This document shows, piece by piece, positions 13,390 to 24,603 of a DNA stretch of 64,000 bases. Numbering within the stretch: the stretch's first letter is position 1; every line of letters starts with the position of its first letter. Origin of the DNA: Abscondita cerata (lineage: Eukaryota > Arthropoda > Insecta > Coleoptera > Lampyridae); contig JALBCR010000126.1 in assembly GCA_030710515.1 (NCBI GenBank), forward strand, positions 124,001 through 188,000, in the 5' to 3' direction. Made by a program: the position numbers and the translations under genes. Under the pieces are notes generated by a model. It did not search any database and had not been told where the DNA came from. It saw only the letters and a list, made by a program, of their open reading frames with translations.

Positions 13390-14577
13390 TAGATTGAGAA
13401 GAGTAATTTCTTTTTAATTTGAGGAAACATTTTCACCTTCTAGAGAACATGGATTTACACTCTGTAAGAAGGTAAATCAGGGTTTCCTTTGACACGCAGC
13501 AAAATTGTTAGCTGCCACACCAATCTTGGCTAAGTCGGCAGTGTTCCATTAAGAAACTCGTGAGAATATTCTAAGTGGTGTCTGTTGACCGCTAAGTAAT
13601 ATGTACTCTTTACCGGTGAAGCCATCTAGTAGAGTTTTGGACTGCGTCAGTCCTGGTAACCTGACCCAGGAGTTTTAAGTTTCTTTTATATTTCTCAACA
13701 GTTGCCCAGCGCCTAGCTACAAGACATAATATTAATATGTCAAACACTTCCGCACAAGCCACATGCGTTTTTGATCAATCTGTAAACCACCAGATCTAGC
13801 CATCTGGCGCTGGGACAAAAGGTTCTACAGCCGCCCAGTTTTCTTTGTTGTCCAGTTCCATCCGGTTTCACAGAAAGTCTCTACCAATATCGCCTCTGTG
13901 AGAGCCTCAGAGCACCTTTCTTTTCTAGACTTTTAGGCCTCCTTGTCAATAACAAAGTTGAGAGAGGTCATCCCAAAAAGATGCTCAATACCTGCTGTGG
14001 GGCAGGTGCGCATTGTTACCGTGATGCATACACGCTAGTCTTGGTACCCATTTAAGTTTCTTTCTGGTAGTAAACTTTGAAAGTTTCGCCACCATACGTA
14101 ACTAGGAAACCACACGCAGTACTTTAGTGACTGATACCCTGGTGGTTTTGTTGAAAACATTCACTAGGTGCTGATTTCAATTTAGACTTTAATACTTAAG
14201 TATTTGACCGGGTTAATAAAGCCGACGACTGTCTTAACAATCTGGATTAGATTTAGTCTGTTGAGTTTCTTATTAGAGGTTAGAATCAACAGCGTAGTTT
14301 TACTGGAGTTAATTCCCAGCCAACAGATCTTTATTATCTATCTGCTAATTTCAGTCCAGCCTGTACCATGCCACAAAAAATGTTGTCAGACTTGCTCAGT
14401 GCAAATAAAACAATGTCGTCAGCATATCCCTGACAAGAAAAAAGATTGTCCTGAAGTAGGCTCTACATTAAGGATGACAACACTCCGCCTTGTTATGTCT
14501 GGTGGTATTCATCACAACGGTGGAAATTCCCAGTCTTGCTTTAACTCTTTTGCTTATTATAAGAGATCTACACACTG
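13390..14577 (-). pseudogene. R1/LOA-type LINE, RT to RNase H and C-terminal Cys motif, decayed
   Basis: Minus-strand remnant of the ORF2 of a non-LTR retrotransposon. In order from 14577 down: ISKRVKARLGISTVVMNTTR, then in a shifted frame QGGVLSSLM and the RT catalytic box QGYADDIVLFA (14432-14400 region), VQAGLKLADR, SNKKLNRLNLIQIVKTVVGF, LNWNQHL, RLAC and MRTCPTAGIEHLFGM, an RNase H-like FTD.SKTHVACAEVF (about 13,720-13,770), and near 13,440 a terminal ECKSMFSRR after a degraded C..C motif. Several stops and frameshifts interrupt it. The YADD box is intact. RT upstream of the ISKR block is missing: at 14577 the sequence switches to a repeat that also occurs at 43-44.2 kb without any LINE next to it. 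R1 or LOA clade is inferred from motif style only. Confidence 0.8.
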
Positions 14578-15660
14578 TAACGGTTGTAGCCTACAAATAA
14601 ATGAAAGAAAGCGACGGCTCTAGCGGTACAACCTAGAGAGAAAAATAAGACAATTTGGCTCGATGTAGCTCACTAAATTCGTGGTGGATCCAGTATTTGT
14701 AGTAGTTAGCACAGCAACGTCCGGCTTAGTCGGTGAGTTGCGAGAGGGGGGGGCGGGTTTTTGAAGAACTGTAAAGAAATAGACTGATGCCTAATAACGC
14801 GCCACCTGCTGAGTAATAGAAAGAAATAAAACCGACCAACAGGAGTTCAACAGTTTTGTTTTAACGTATTAGAAACAAACACAAATTAGAGAAACAAATA
14901 GACAATTCAATATAGCAAAAAAAACTTAAATTACTAGGAGAATGTGACAGAACTAGAGAGGCTGTCGCATATGATTACGTGCGGTAGGTTTTTTGTTTTA
15001 GTTTCAACCACTCAATGTAAAGGGCCCTAGTTCTTTTGAAGCTGGTGAAAAACAAAACTAAACGCCGGTGGTGGAGTCTACCTCGAATAAAAACTTGCTT
15101 AAATGCTAGATATTAAAACCGTTTAATGTCACATGTACGTGAGCTTCATACGCATTAATATTGAATAGGTTACTTAAACATTAAAACTTAGCTGTATTCT
15201 GTAGTATGCAGTTTCGAGAATTAAAGTTCCTTCTAGCGACAGTATTCGACAGCTCCAAAAGGTAGGTAACCCCAAGATTTCCGTTAGGAAAAGTATGCAA
15301 CAAAGAACGGAAGGCAAATATGTTCCTTCAAAGCAGCAAATATGCAGCATAAACGAGCCCTGCAGCCTGTAGAGTTCACCGACTGGTTGCAGTTTAATTA
15401 GAGAAAGGTTTTTAATAGCCATTTTAGCATCCTCAGGAGTTATCCAGGTGTAAGACACGATGAGAATATGAGGTTAACGCACGTGCTAAAGCATACGTTG
15501 TAATTAGAACTAACACAACCACGAGACAACAAAAAAAAGGAAAAGAAAGTACTTACGGTTAATGCGGTCGGATTTAAATTTAAACACCAATTTGACTTGG
15601 AATTATTGAAACACACATTAATAATTTATGTATAAAATTTTAACTTCAAGAGGCAGGCCA
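14578..15660 (-). repeat. unclassified ~1.1-kb dispersed repeat, copy 1
   Basis: Read on the minus strand this matches 42985-44246 (plus) and about 53000-54100 (minus). Shared blocks include ttggtcggttttattt, tactcagcaggtggcgc, ccgactaagccggac, cacgaatttagtg, a polypyrimidine-AG (tctctctaggttgtaccgct), and at the other end aaatccgaccgc followed by ccgtaagtac. A frame starting LVGFISFYYSAGGA and reaching TKPD, TNTGS and EPN is kept between copies. No terminal repeat or target duplication is visible, so the class is unknown. Confidence 0.75.
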
Positions 15661-17347
15661 ACACCCAAGTAGAAGGAAGTAGAAAATCACCGCTTATCGT
15701 CTTCAAAGTTTTTGTTAATTAAAATAAACCAATGGAAAATTTGCAACATTCGCGGCAAATTCGACTTTTGTCGTAAAATGCTGCACACGACACACGTTTT
15801 TAAGAAGGCTTTTGACATACGTTCTACTTTTGCAAATAAACCCGTAACAACACATAATTACATATAAGGGTTCATTTCTTGGGATTTAACTTAACTACAC
15901 TACTCATTAAGGGCTAGGTGCACAAAACACAATTAAATTCAACCGTAGCATAAAAACAATCTTTGGATACTATGGTGTCTAACCAAAATTAACTTCAACA
16001 ACTGACCTAATGGTTTAACATAAGTTTTTATATTGAGATAAAAGTTATTACACTTACAGCAATAATTAAGAAGAAATCAATCTTTTATTAAATTCCAAAG
16101 CTCATCAATAAAAAAGATATTAGTTTTAGCAACCGAACACATCTGATTGACGAGCAATGGTCAATAAAACATAATTGAAATTTAAGACTGACGAAATAAC
16201 TTTTGGCACTATAATTCTTTTATCGATGCCGTGTAATTTCTTCTCCATTTGCTGATTGCAAAAGTATCGACTTTTTTCTCAAACAAAACGAAACAAGTAA
16301 CACACATTATCCCAGCATCTAAAAATAACATAACTATGTTTAATTATGACGAAAGCACAATGCAAAATAGCTATCATCTCACAAAATAACTGGCACAAAG
16401 GGCATGAGATTACCACACGTGGGTTAATTATAGCATTATTCCTATCAAAGTATTTAACTTAATCTTAATTGCTTTTTAAAAATGGAATCAATGTTGTCGG
16501 TTTGTTTATCTCGTTGATAATAACAAAATGTAAAATATACGCAAACCCCTAAAAAGGAAATGTAAACAATTATGAAAAGATAACGCAATTTCATAGAGGC
16601 TTGTTCCTCCCTTAAAATAAATTATATCTTTTATAGCTTGAACATTGTACAATGTGTGATAAGTATTGATTTATTTTTTGTGATAAATTAGAAAAGTTTT
16701 AAGACAAAAAAAAATGCTCATATTTTTTTATATGAGATAATAAGACTTAACGCTCTGCTTTTCAGCATGTTATATTAGTCATAAAATATTATTGGCATCT
16801 ACCGTCTCGTAGGAAATTCGAATATCGGCAAAACAATAATAATTTTATTAGATTCTTTTCTCTAAATTTACGCCTGTCAGTTGCAGGAAGCTGGTTGAAA
16901 CAAAAAATATATTTATTGTTATTTAGCGCTTATACATCATATTATATGGATCTTCGATTTATCAAAATGCGATGAGTGGAAAAATTATGTTTTGAACCAA
17001 AATTTATCGATAAGTACGCTACTCAATCAATATCAAACAATTTTATCTCACAATCAATTTCAATAGTGAAAGAAGGGCAGAAAATTTTTGATGGTAGGAC
17101 TCAGAATTTTCTAAAAGTTTTGAAAAGTAACAAGATAATCTATAACAGAACAATTGTCTAAAAAAATATTTTTGTCAAAAAACCAAAGAAAAACTTCAAC
17201 CTTCTTTGTATGTTGAGAAGGGCAAACCAATTCAATTTCACTATTTTAAAAAATAGTGGAAAGTTTTAAAATCAGATTTTTATTGACATGATAAAACGGG
17301 AGATATCAGTTAGAAAAGGTCGCTCTGGTACTTGGCAGGCTGAATTG
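15661..17347. other. AT-rich DNA without recognised features
   Basis: Nothing beyond short chance frames; a 61-codon frame at 16976-17161 resembles nothing known. Confidence 0.45.
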
Positions 17348-17349
17348 TA

Positions 17350-18631
17350 CGAGGATATATTGAAAAATTCTTAGCCTACTATAGAACCAAACAAAATTTC
17401 AATGTCAAAATATTTTATTACTCAACATATTCTTCTCTTAATTGGATACATTTATTACAGCGAACCTGCAACGTCTCTAGACCTTTCAAAAAAATGTTTC
17501 TTCTTGCTCTGCAAACCAGACCTCCACAGCTTCTATTACCTCCTTGTTGGAAGAAAATGTACGACCTTTTAAACTTTTTTTCAGTTGAGGAAAAGGTGAT
17601 AGTCGGACGGAGCCAAATCGGGTGAATAAGGGGGGTGTTTTAGTAATTCAAACCCTAAATCACGAATTTTTGCATGGCAACATGAGATTTGTGTGCAGAG
17701 GCGTTGTCCTGCAAAAACAAAACACCTTTGGATAGCTTTTGCGTCTTTTTCTTTAATATTTTCCCGTAGAGTGGTCAGTAATGTCGAATAGTAATCTCCA
17801 GTTATTGTTCTACCCTTATCAAAAAAATCAATCATGATTACTTCATGGCAATCCCAAAAAACTGAAGCAAGAACTTTTCCAGCAGATTTTTGGACACGAA
17901 ACTTCTTAGGTCTTGGAGAACCAGAGTGTCGCCATTCCATCGATTGTTGCTTTGTTTCTGGTCGTAGAAATGTACCCAAGTCTCATCCATAGTAACAATT
18001 CGGTTTAAGAAGTCTACATCGTTTTCAAATCGAGCACAGATCGAACGCGATGCTTCTACCCTTGCACGCTTTTGGTCAACATTCAAACATTTGGGGATCC
18101 ATTTTGCAGCAATTTTTCTCATGTCCAAATTGACGTGAACCATATGATGAACGCGTTCGTATGAAATATTCAGTGCTTCAGATATCCGTTTTAGCCCAAT
18201 TCGACGGTCTGATAAAATCATGTCATGAACTGCATCGATATTTTCGGGGACTGACACAAAAACTGGCCTTCCCGATCGGTCATCATCTTCAATGGAAAAT
18301 TTACCTCTTTTGAAGCTTGCATTCCAATTTTGACGGTTGCATACGAAGGACATTGATCACCAAGGGTATTAAGCAAATCTTCGTAAATCTGCTTACCTCT
18401 TAACCCTTTTAAATACAGGTACTTGATGATGGCTCGATACTCCAATTTTTCGATTTTCACAATTTCGGTGGACATCTTTTTCATTTAATTTATTGCGTGA
18501 CTCTGGTTTACTTTTTGACGTCAAACTTTACACTGACACTTCTAATAAGTTATAGTTTGTTGCTATGGTAACGCAATATTTTGTTTATGCAAGGAACTGG
18601 TCTAGGCTAACTAGATATCAATACATCCTCG
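17350..18631 (-). mobile_element. mariner element, 1,282 bp, complete with TIRs and TA duplication
   Basis: Both ends are readable. The left end is cgaggatatattgaaaaatt and the reverse complement of the right end is cgaggatgtattgatatcta, both continuing to agcct; imperfect terminal inverted repeats of about 30 bp. TA flanks both sides (17348-17349 and 18632-18633), the target duplication expected of mariner. The size is normal for the family. Transposase is on the minus strand. Confidence 0.93.
17418..18484 (-). pseudogene. mariner DD34D transposase, frameshifted
   Basis: Cut-and-paste transposase. The frame opens with MKKMSTEIVKIEKLEYRAII (the second Met at 18475 is an equally good start), continues in a second frame from NWNASFKRGKFSIEDDDRSG (18,330 region), through the HTH to TMDETWVHFY (first Asp), then a third frame with KQQSMEWRHSGSPRPKKF and FWDCHEVIMIDF. 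FLQDNASAHKSH (second Asp) lies in yet another frame near 17,720, and PYSPDLAPSDYHLF (third Asp) near 17,600. The tail QVRCNKCIQLREEYVE ends at the stop at 17418-17420. All three catalytic Asp codons survive and the last two are 34 residues apart. About six frameshifts disable it, so decay is recent compared with the mariners at 1 and 41 kb. Confidence 0.92.
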
Positions 18632-19340
18632 TAATCCAGCATAAATTAATTCATTGCTTCGACGTTCTTAAAGTTAACAGACAACTTGAGGCAGATCAAA
18701 AATTTTGTTAATTAAAAAATTAAGTGTCCATTAACTCCTAATTAAGTGCCTTAATTACCAATTTATCGCTGCAGTAGTTCTTGAGATATTCAATGATCGG
18801 CTATCTTAAAAAAAAGTTAACAGACCAAGTATCTAAAAACAGTGATAGAGTTTGATTAAAATACCTAAATAGATCAAAAAATTAAGTGTTATTTAGTGCT
18901 TCATGTTTGCTATTTTAGAAGCATTCAAAAAACCTATTTTTTCTAAATTACTCATTGATCTGCTAACTTTTGGCAGACCAAATGTTAGAAACCATCTTGG
19001 ACAACTAAACTTGAACTTTAACACATATACACATTTAAGTACTATTTAAGTGCTCCATGTTTAGTATCACAGAAACTATCGCACACGGCGCAATTAGCGC
19101 AACCAATCAGCAGCAACCCGACGAAATGACAGAACAATCGTTAAATATTAGTTTTGTAGATGTTACGTGTATTTATTTATTTACGTTAACACTAGTCGAC
19201 ACTAGATTTCGCAACACTTATTGTTCTATAAATGTTTTAAAATTTAATTTTAGTTGCCAAATGTGGTTTCTAACATTGGTTCTGCTAAAAGTAGCAATTC
19301 AATAAGTTATTTACAAAAAAAATTTTTTTAGTGTTTTTGA

Positions 19341-21845
19341 GATCATCATCATCATCATCAGCCAGCTTGAGACGTCCACTGCTGGACATAGGCCTCCCTC
19401 ATGGCATTCCACCTTTTTCTATCTTGTCCTGTCTGAATCCAGTTGGTTGTTATTCTTTTTATGTCGTTGGTCCATCTGGTAGGCGGTCTTCCTTGGCTTC
19501 TCTTATCTCTGCGTGGTCTCCACTCCAGTAATCTCCTCGTCCATCGGTCGTCGCACATCCGGGCTATGTGGCCTGCCCAGTTCCATTTTAGTGTAGCTAT
19601 TCGCTTGATGACGTCCGTCACTCCTGTCCTTGCCGTAATTCCTCGTTTCTAATGTGATCTCTCAGGCTCACTCCAAGCATCGACCTTTCCATTTTCGTTG
19701 TACGACCCTTAGTTTTTCGCGGATGTGGATGTTAAGGTTAATGTTTCCGCTCCGTAGGTAAGGACCGGCAGAATACACTGGTCGAACACTTTTCGTTTTA
19801 AGCAGATAGGAATGTCGTTTCTGAAGATATACCTGAGTTTTCCATAGGCAGCCCATCCAAGGTTGATCCTCCTATGCAGCTCGCAGGTCTGATTGTCCCT
19901 TGAAATGCGCATCTCGTGACCTAAGTATACATATTTATCGACCTCTTCGATTTGGGTGTTTTCGATCTTGATACGTTCACTCAAAACCAAATTAGTCATG
20001 ATCTTGGTTTTAGAGAAATTGATTTTCAAACCAATCTCGGCGCATGCGTGGTTAAGTTTGTGGAGCATTTGTTTTATTTCCCCGAGATTGTCAGCTACAA
20101 GGACTATGTCGTCAGCGAATCTGAGGTGATTAAGATTCTGTCCATCTATGGTGATACCTCTTGAGTCCCAGTCGAGCTTTTTAAATGCATGTTCTAATAC
20201 GGTCATAAAGAGTTTTGGTGACATAGGGTCTCCCTGTCTGACCCCTCTTCCCACTTCGACAGGTTGGCTGCTTTCGTGTAATTTAATCGACATAGTTGCG
20301 TTATTGTATATTTTATAGATCAGTTTTGAGTACCTATAATCTACCTGACACTCCTCCAATGCTTTAACCAGAGCCTTTAACTCGACCGTATCAAAAGCCT
20401 TATGAAAGTCTATGAACAAGAGCGCCAATGGTCTATTGTACTCAATTGTCTTTTCGATGAGAGTCTTGATAATTTGTAAATAATATCAAACTTATATAGG
20501 TGGCTTAAAAGAGTTATAGGGCGATAATTTTCAAGGTCTGTCTTATCTCCTTTTTTGTGGAGGAGTATGGTAGATGCCTCTTGCCACTTTTGTGGAATAG
20601 TGCTACTCTGCAAGCAAAGATTAAATAGTGTTCGTATTTTCTGTTGCAGAAGGGGGCCTCCAACCTTTATTGCTTCCACGGTCACCTCATTTTCTCCAGG
20701 TGATTTATTATTTTTCATCGGCTCCACGAATCTCCTCGATGGTAATTTCTGGTACCTCCTCGGAGCCTTGATTGATGATGCCTTGCCTACGTGTTAAAAT
20801 GTTGGGGTTTACCTTTTCTTTCTGGCGGCTTGTGTATAGTTCGCGGTAAAACTCCTTCACAAGATTGATCATTTCTTCTCGATTTGATGTGATCTTACCT
20901 TGCTTGTTTTTAATTGAATTATTTCAAATTTGCTGGTAGACAGTTGTTTTCGTAGTACTTTTGTGCTATTGTTTCTTGGATCTTTTTGCTGCGGTAGTTT
21001 CTAGCATCTCGTTTGATCGTCTTTGATATTTCTTTATTTATTGCTCTTAATTCTTCGTTGGTGCTGTCTCTGTTACCTCTCATTTTGTCACGCTCTAACA
21101 TTAAGGTTTTTGCCTCTTTACTAATTTTTTCTTCCTTTTCAGTTTTAGGAAAAAATCTATCTTGGCTTTCCTTCAATACATCCGAGACAGCAGAGTTTAA
21201 GCTGTTGATGTCTGTGTCTGAATAATTTGTATCTTGTAATAGGTTGTCAATATGTGCTTGAAACTCCTGAAAATCTGTCGGTGTTGTTCGTGAAGTCCTG
21301 GCTTTTTTCTTTACCAGTCTGTATGTCTCTGTACGGAGTTCTATCTGTAACTTACATCTCACCATCCTGTGGTCACTTCCGGTCCTACAATTGTTAAGTA
21401 CCGTTACGTCCTTCACTAGTTGCTTTTTGTCTGCAATAATGAAGTCTATCTCATTACGGGTTCTGCCATCTGGGCTTTCCCAGGTCCATCTCCTATGTGG
21501 TTTTTATAGAAGAAACTATTCATTAGGTATAAGTTATTTTGTAACAAAAAGCCTATCAATGATTCCCCTCGATCGTTTCTGCCTTCAGATCCGAATTTGC
21601 CCAGGCATACCTCTGACTCATTCTTTTTAAAACCAGTTTTAGCGTTAAAATCGCCGCAGATTGTAGTGAATTGTGTTCTTGTATCTTTTAGAGCTGACAT
21701 TATATCTTCGTAAAAGATGTCTACCTCTTCATCAGTATGGGACGACGTCGGAGCATAAACCTGAACGACCTTCATTCTGTACCTCTTGTTCAGTTTCAGC
21801 ACTAGGAAGGCTACTCTAGAGGAGATTTTCTTAACTGCTAGAGAA
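19341..21845 (-). mobile_element. RTE-clade LINE, 5'-truncated, nested in the foldback element
   Basis: The 3' end is a short (TGA)n tract read on the minus strand (plus 19341-19360, atcatcatc), typical of RTE elements, which lack poly(A). The flanks carry a likely target duplication: ttttgagat just before the tract (19,331-19,340) and again at 21,852-21,860. Without the LINE, the foldback arm reads straight through. Length is about 2.5 kb; a full RTE is about 3.3 kb, so the 5' end including the first endonuclease motif is missing. Confidence 0.88.
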
Positions 21846-21895
21846 TTTTGAGATAGCAAACTTAAAGCCCTGACATAGCACTTAAATCTAAACAT
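19341..21895 (-). pseudogene. RTE endonuclease-reverse transcriptase, frameshifted
   Basis: Nicks genomic DNA (APE-type endonuclease) and reverse-transcribes its RNA at the nick. Order on the minus strand: QVYAPTSSH and CGDFNAKTG (endonuclease, 21,446-21,830), a frameshift near 21,497, GSDHRMVRC (endonuclease His), a linker to 20,919, a frameshift, NKSPGENEVTVEAI and NYRPITLL (20,410-20,727), a frameshift, then one long frame 20,428-19,709 with LLFIDFHKAFDTV, GVRQGDPMSPKLF and the catalytic FADDIVLVAD (20,119-20,090 region). After another frameshift comes ATLKWNWAGHIARM and the RTE C-terminus GRPPTRW...YVQQW, with a stop at 19,358. The catalytic residues I can see are intact, and at least four frameshifts disable it. 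The frame upstream of about 21,845 runs into host repeat sequence. Confidence 0.92.
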
Positions 21896-22544
21896 ACCTT
21901 AGATTTTAATTTTAATTTGCACAAGTTTCTTTTTAACATTTGGTCTGTCAAAGATAGCAGATCAATGAGTTTTTCCAGAAAAAAAACTTTTGAGTACTTT
22001 TGAGATAGTGAACATGGAGCACTTAAATCTATAGATGTATTCAAGTTTGATTTTAGTTGTCCAAGGTAGTTCCTAGCATTTGGTCTGCCAACAATAGCAA
22101 ATCAATGAGTTATTTAGATTTGAGTGCTTTTGAGATAATGAACATGACGCACTGGAATAGCACTCAAATCTAAACATACCCTAAACTTTAATTTCATTTG
22201 TCCAAGATTTCTTACCGCTTGATCTGTCGAAGACAGCAGATCAATGAGTTGTTCAGAAAAAAAAAAGCTTTTGAATACTTCTAAAATAGTAAATATAAAG
22301 CACTTACATCTATAAATTTGTTCAAGTTTGATTTAAGTTGTCCAAGGTGGTTTCTAACACTTGGTTTCCTAAAGATAGCAAATCCATAAGTTATTGAGAA
22401 AAATAAAAGTTTTTTTGGTGCTTCTGAGATAGAGAACATAAAGCACTTATACAGCATTTAATTTTTGATTAATTTTATTCAAACTCTAATAGTGTTTTTA
22501 GACACTTGGTCTGGTAACTTTACTTAAGAATAATCCCAGAACTG

Positions 22545-22652
22545 CTGCAGCAATTAAATTGTAATTGAGGTACTTAATTAGCATTTAATTAGCAGTTAAT
22601 TACCAGTTAATTAGTAGTTAATTAGCAGTTAATTACCAGTTAATTTTTAATG
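22545..22652. repeat. short tandem repeat, ttaattagcag-type, ~10-11 bp unit
   Basis: About eight imperfect copies of agttaatta(g/c)c at the outer part of the foldback right arm. The left arm has only two or three cognate motifs (ttaactcctaattaag), so the arms differ by expansion here. Confidence 0.7.
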
Positions 22653-22984
22653 TGCAAAATTGTTGATCTGCTAACTTTAAGGACACGGTCTAGTTAACTA
22701 ACTTGTATTCATAACACCAACCAACGTTGCACATGCTTGGATAAGAGTGGGTTTCTGTATCTATAAAGTTAATCACTTTTTAAAGGGTTAGGAATCTTTA
22801 GTACAGAAATGTGCATTATCAAAAAATCAATTGCACTGTTTTTAGTTTGCCCTTCAGTCAAACAAGTAATGTAAAGTAGTGCTCTAGAAGAAAAAAGGAG
22901 TTTCAAAAAAAACTACAGAATATCCTAAAACTTAAAGAATTTTAAGATTTTTTTAAGAATAAATTGACCTACAATCTGCATCTG

Positions 22985-24305
22985 ACGATTTTTGTGAAAA
23001 AAGGTGAAACACACGCCGTTTCTAGACTGAAAACTTTTGTTCCCCGACGATTCAGACTCTTTTTGGTTGAATTTAAGTTTTTAAAGTACCTCGTAAAGGT
23101 AGTTAGAAAATAGGAGTTAATCAAACACAATCCACTCCCAAAACTTCAATCTTGTTTTAATATGCACACACTTTACTTTAACCATATTATTATGTAAATA
23201 CATTAATATTTTCCGTTTAATTAAAGAAATTAAATTGTATAGTAAGTAAGTCTAATTGTAGCGGCAATGAAAAAATACAATTAATACTCTGTGAAAATAA
23301 AATGTTTTCAGAATTAATTTTTCTGAAGATACAATGTGTGTAGGTTCATAGAGCGTTTGTGAAGTGAAAATATAAGTGAGACAGAAACGTTTTAAAAAAT
23401 AACATTGATAGTAAAAAGAAGTACGAAACGAAAGGATAGAAGTGCGGGATAGAACTCGAAGTAGAAAGTCAAGTATTAATTCTTAATTCAGCCTTCATAT
23501 TTCAACCGTCAACAATCAAGTATTAGTTAGGCATTCTACGAATGATACTGAATAGTGAACGTTGAGTGTTGCATTTTGTTAAACATGCAAACTTTTAATA
23601 AAATAATCAAATGGACGGAGATCGGAATAACGACATATTGTTGATTACATCCTACACCACTGATAAAGGTCGGTTAAGTTAAATAAATTATTTTTAAAAA
23701 GATAAAATTTGAAAACCATGACATCGACAAATTTTGTTCAATTTTTGGAAAATGACCGTAACATCGTAAGCAATTATTTTATTAAAAACGAACTTAAACT
23801 TGACCTTGAGATTATATTACAGAATTTTTCGTCGCTCGAATAATAGTTAACATTTGTTTTTATTAAAATATTTTTGCGTAATTAAACCACTTTCAACACC
23901 TTACCTACGGTGTGAAACTGAAATCGGCCGATTTTATTTGTAAAGTGTGCTGTCAATTACCAAATAATGTTAAAATTTAGAAAAAAATTGACCCACTAAT
24001 CTATATCTGAATTGTTTAAGCAACAAATTAGCTAATCGCTATTCAACATATTAGTACTATCAGGTTTAAAATTTTACATTTTAAAATTATTTTAAAATAT
24101 ACAGTATGTCCCAAAAAAGGGTGGCGCATTAAAATTAGACTTTTCTTCAAATATGGAGTATTAAAAATTCAATATCTTCTAATCCAACAAATTATAAGAA
24201 ATTTACTCCTACGTCTAATAGTTGGATATTAGATAAATGTATTTTATTATTAAACATTAAACATCTTTTTTACAGGGTATTCAGAATTTATAGGTCTTAA
24301 AAAGA
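22985..24305. repeat. local tandem unit 1 of 3
   Basis: Head-to-tail family. Landmarks in order: cgtttctagactgaaaactt (23,018), ttccgtttaattaaagaaat (23,212), caaccgtcaacaatcaagta (23,505), acttgaccttgagattatat (23,798), tacagtatgtcccaaaaaag (24,101). No coding frame kept. Confidence 0.75.
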
Positions 24306-24603
24306 CTTAATATATACCGTTTCTAGATTCAAAACTTTTGTTCCCCGAACTCTTTTAGGTTGAATTTAAGTTTTCAAAAGACTTCGTAAACGTAGTTAGA
24401 AAATAGAAATTAATCAAACACAATTCACCCCCAAAACTTCAATCTTGTTTTAATATGCACACACTTTGCGGTAAAGTTTGAATTATTTTCTGGTTTTTAT
24501 TTTAATGCTTGTAAACCAGGTGATCTAAATACGTTAGTGTTTGGTTAAGATTCTAAGAACGACATAACTCATACGTGTGAAAAAAATTAAATTAAATGCT
24601 ATA

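Larger units (their letters stand above)
18660..22690. mobile_element. foldback-like element with long inverted arms, interrupted by an RTE LINE
   Basis: The left arm (about 18,660-19,080) is the reverse complement of part of the right arm (about 19,235-19,340 plus 21,845-22,690). Landmarks: cttaaagttaacagac against cttaaagttagcagat at the outer ends, gctgcagtagttct against gctgcagcagttct, and ttagaaaccatcttggacaa against ttagaaaccaccttggacaa. Arms contain degenerate direct sub-repeats of about 160-190 bp (caaatcaatgagtt, gcttttgagata, gtccaaggtggtttct). Long inverted arms built of internal sub-repeats are the hallmark of foldback elements such as Drosophila FB. I did not find a target duplication. 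Confidence 0.65.

Noticed and set aside
14204..14623. 139-codon plus-strand frame
   Set aside because: Antisense shadow of the R1/LOA-type RT, which has the YADD motif on the other strand.
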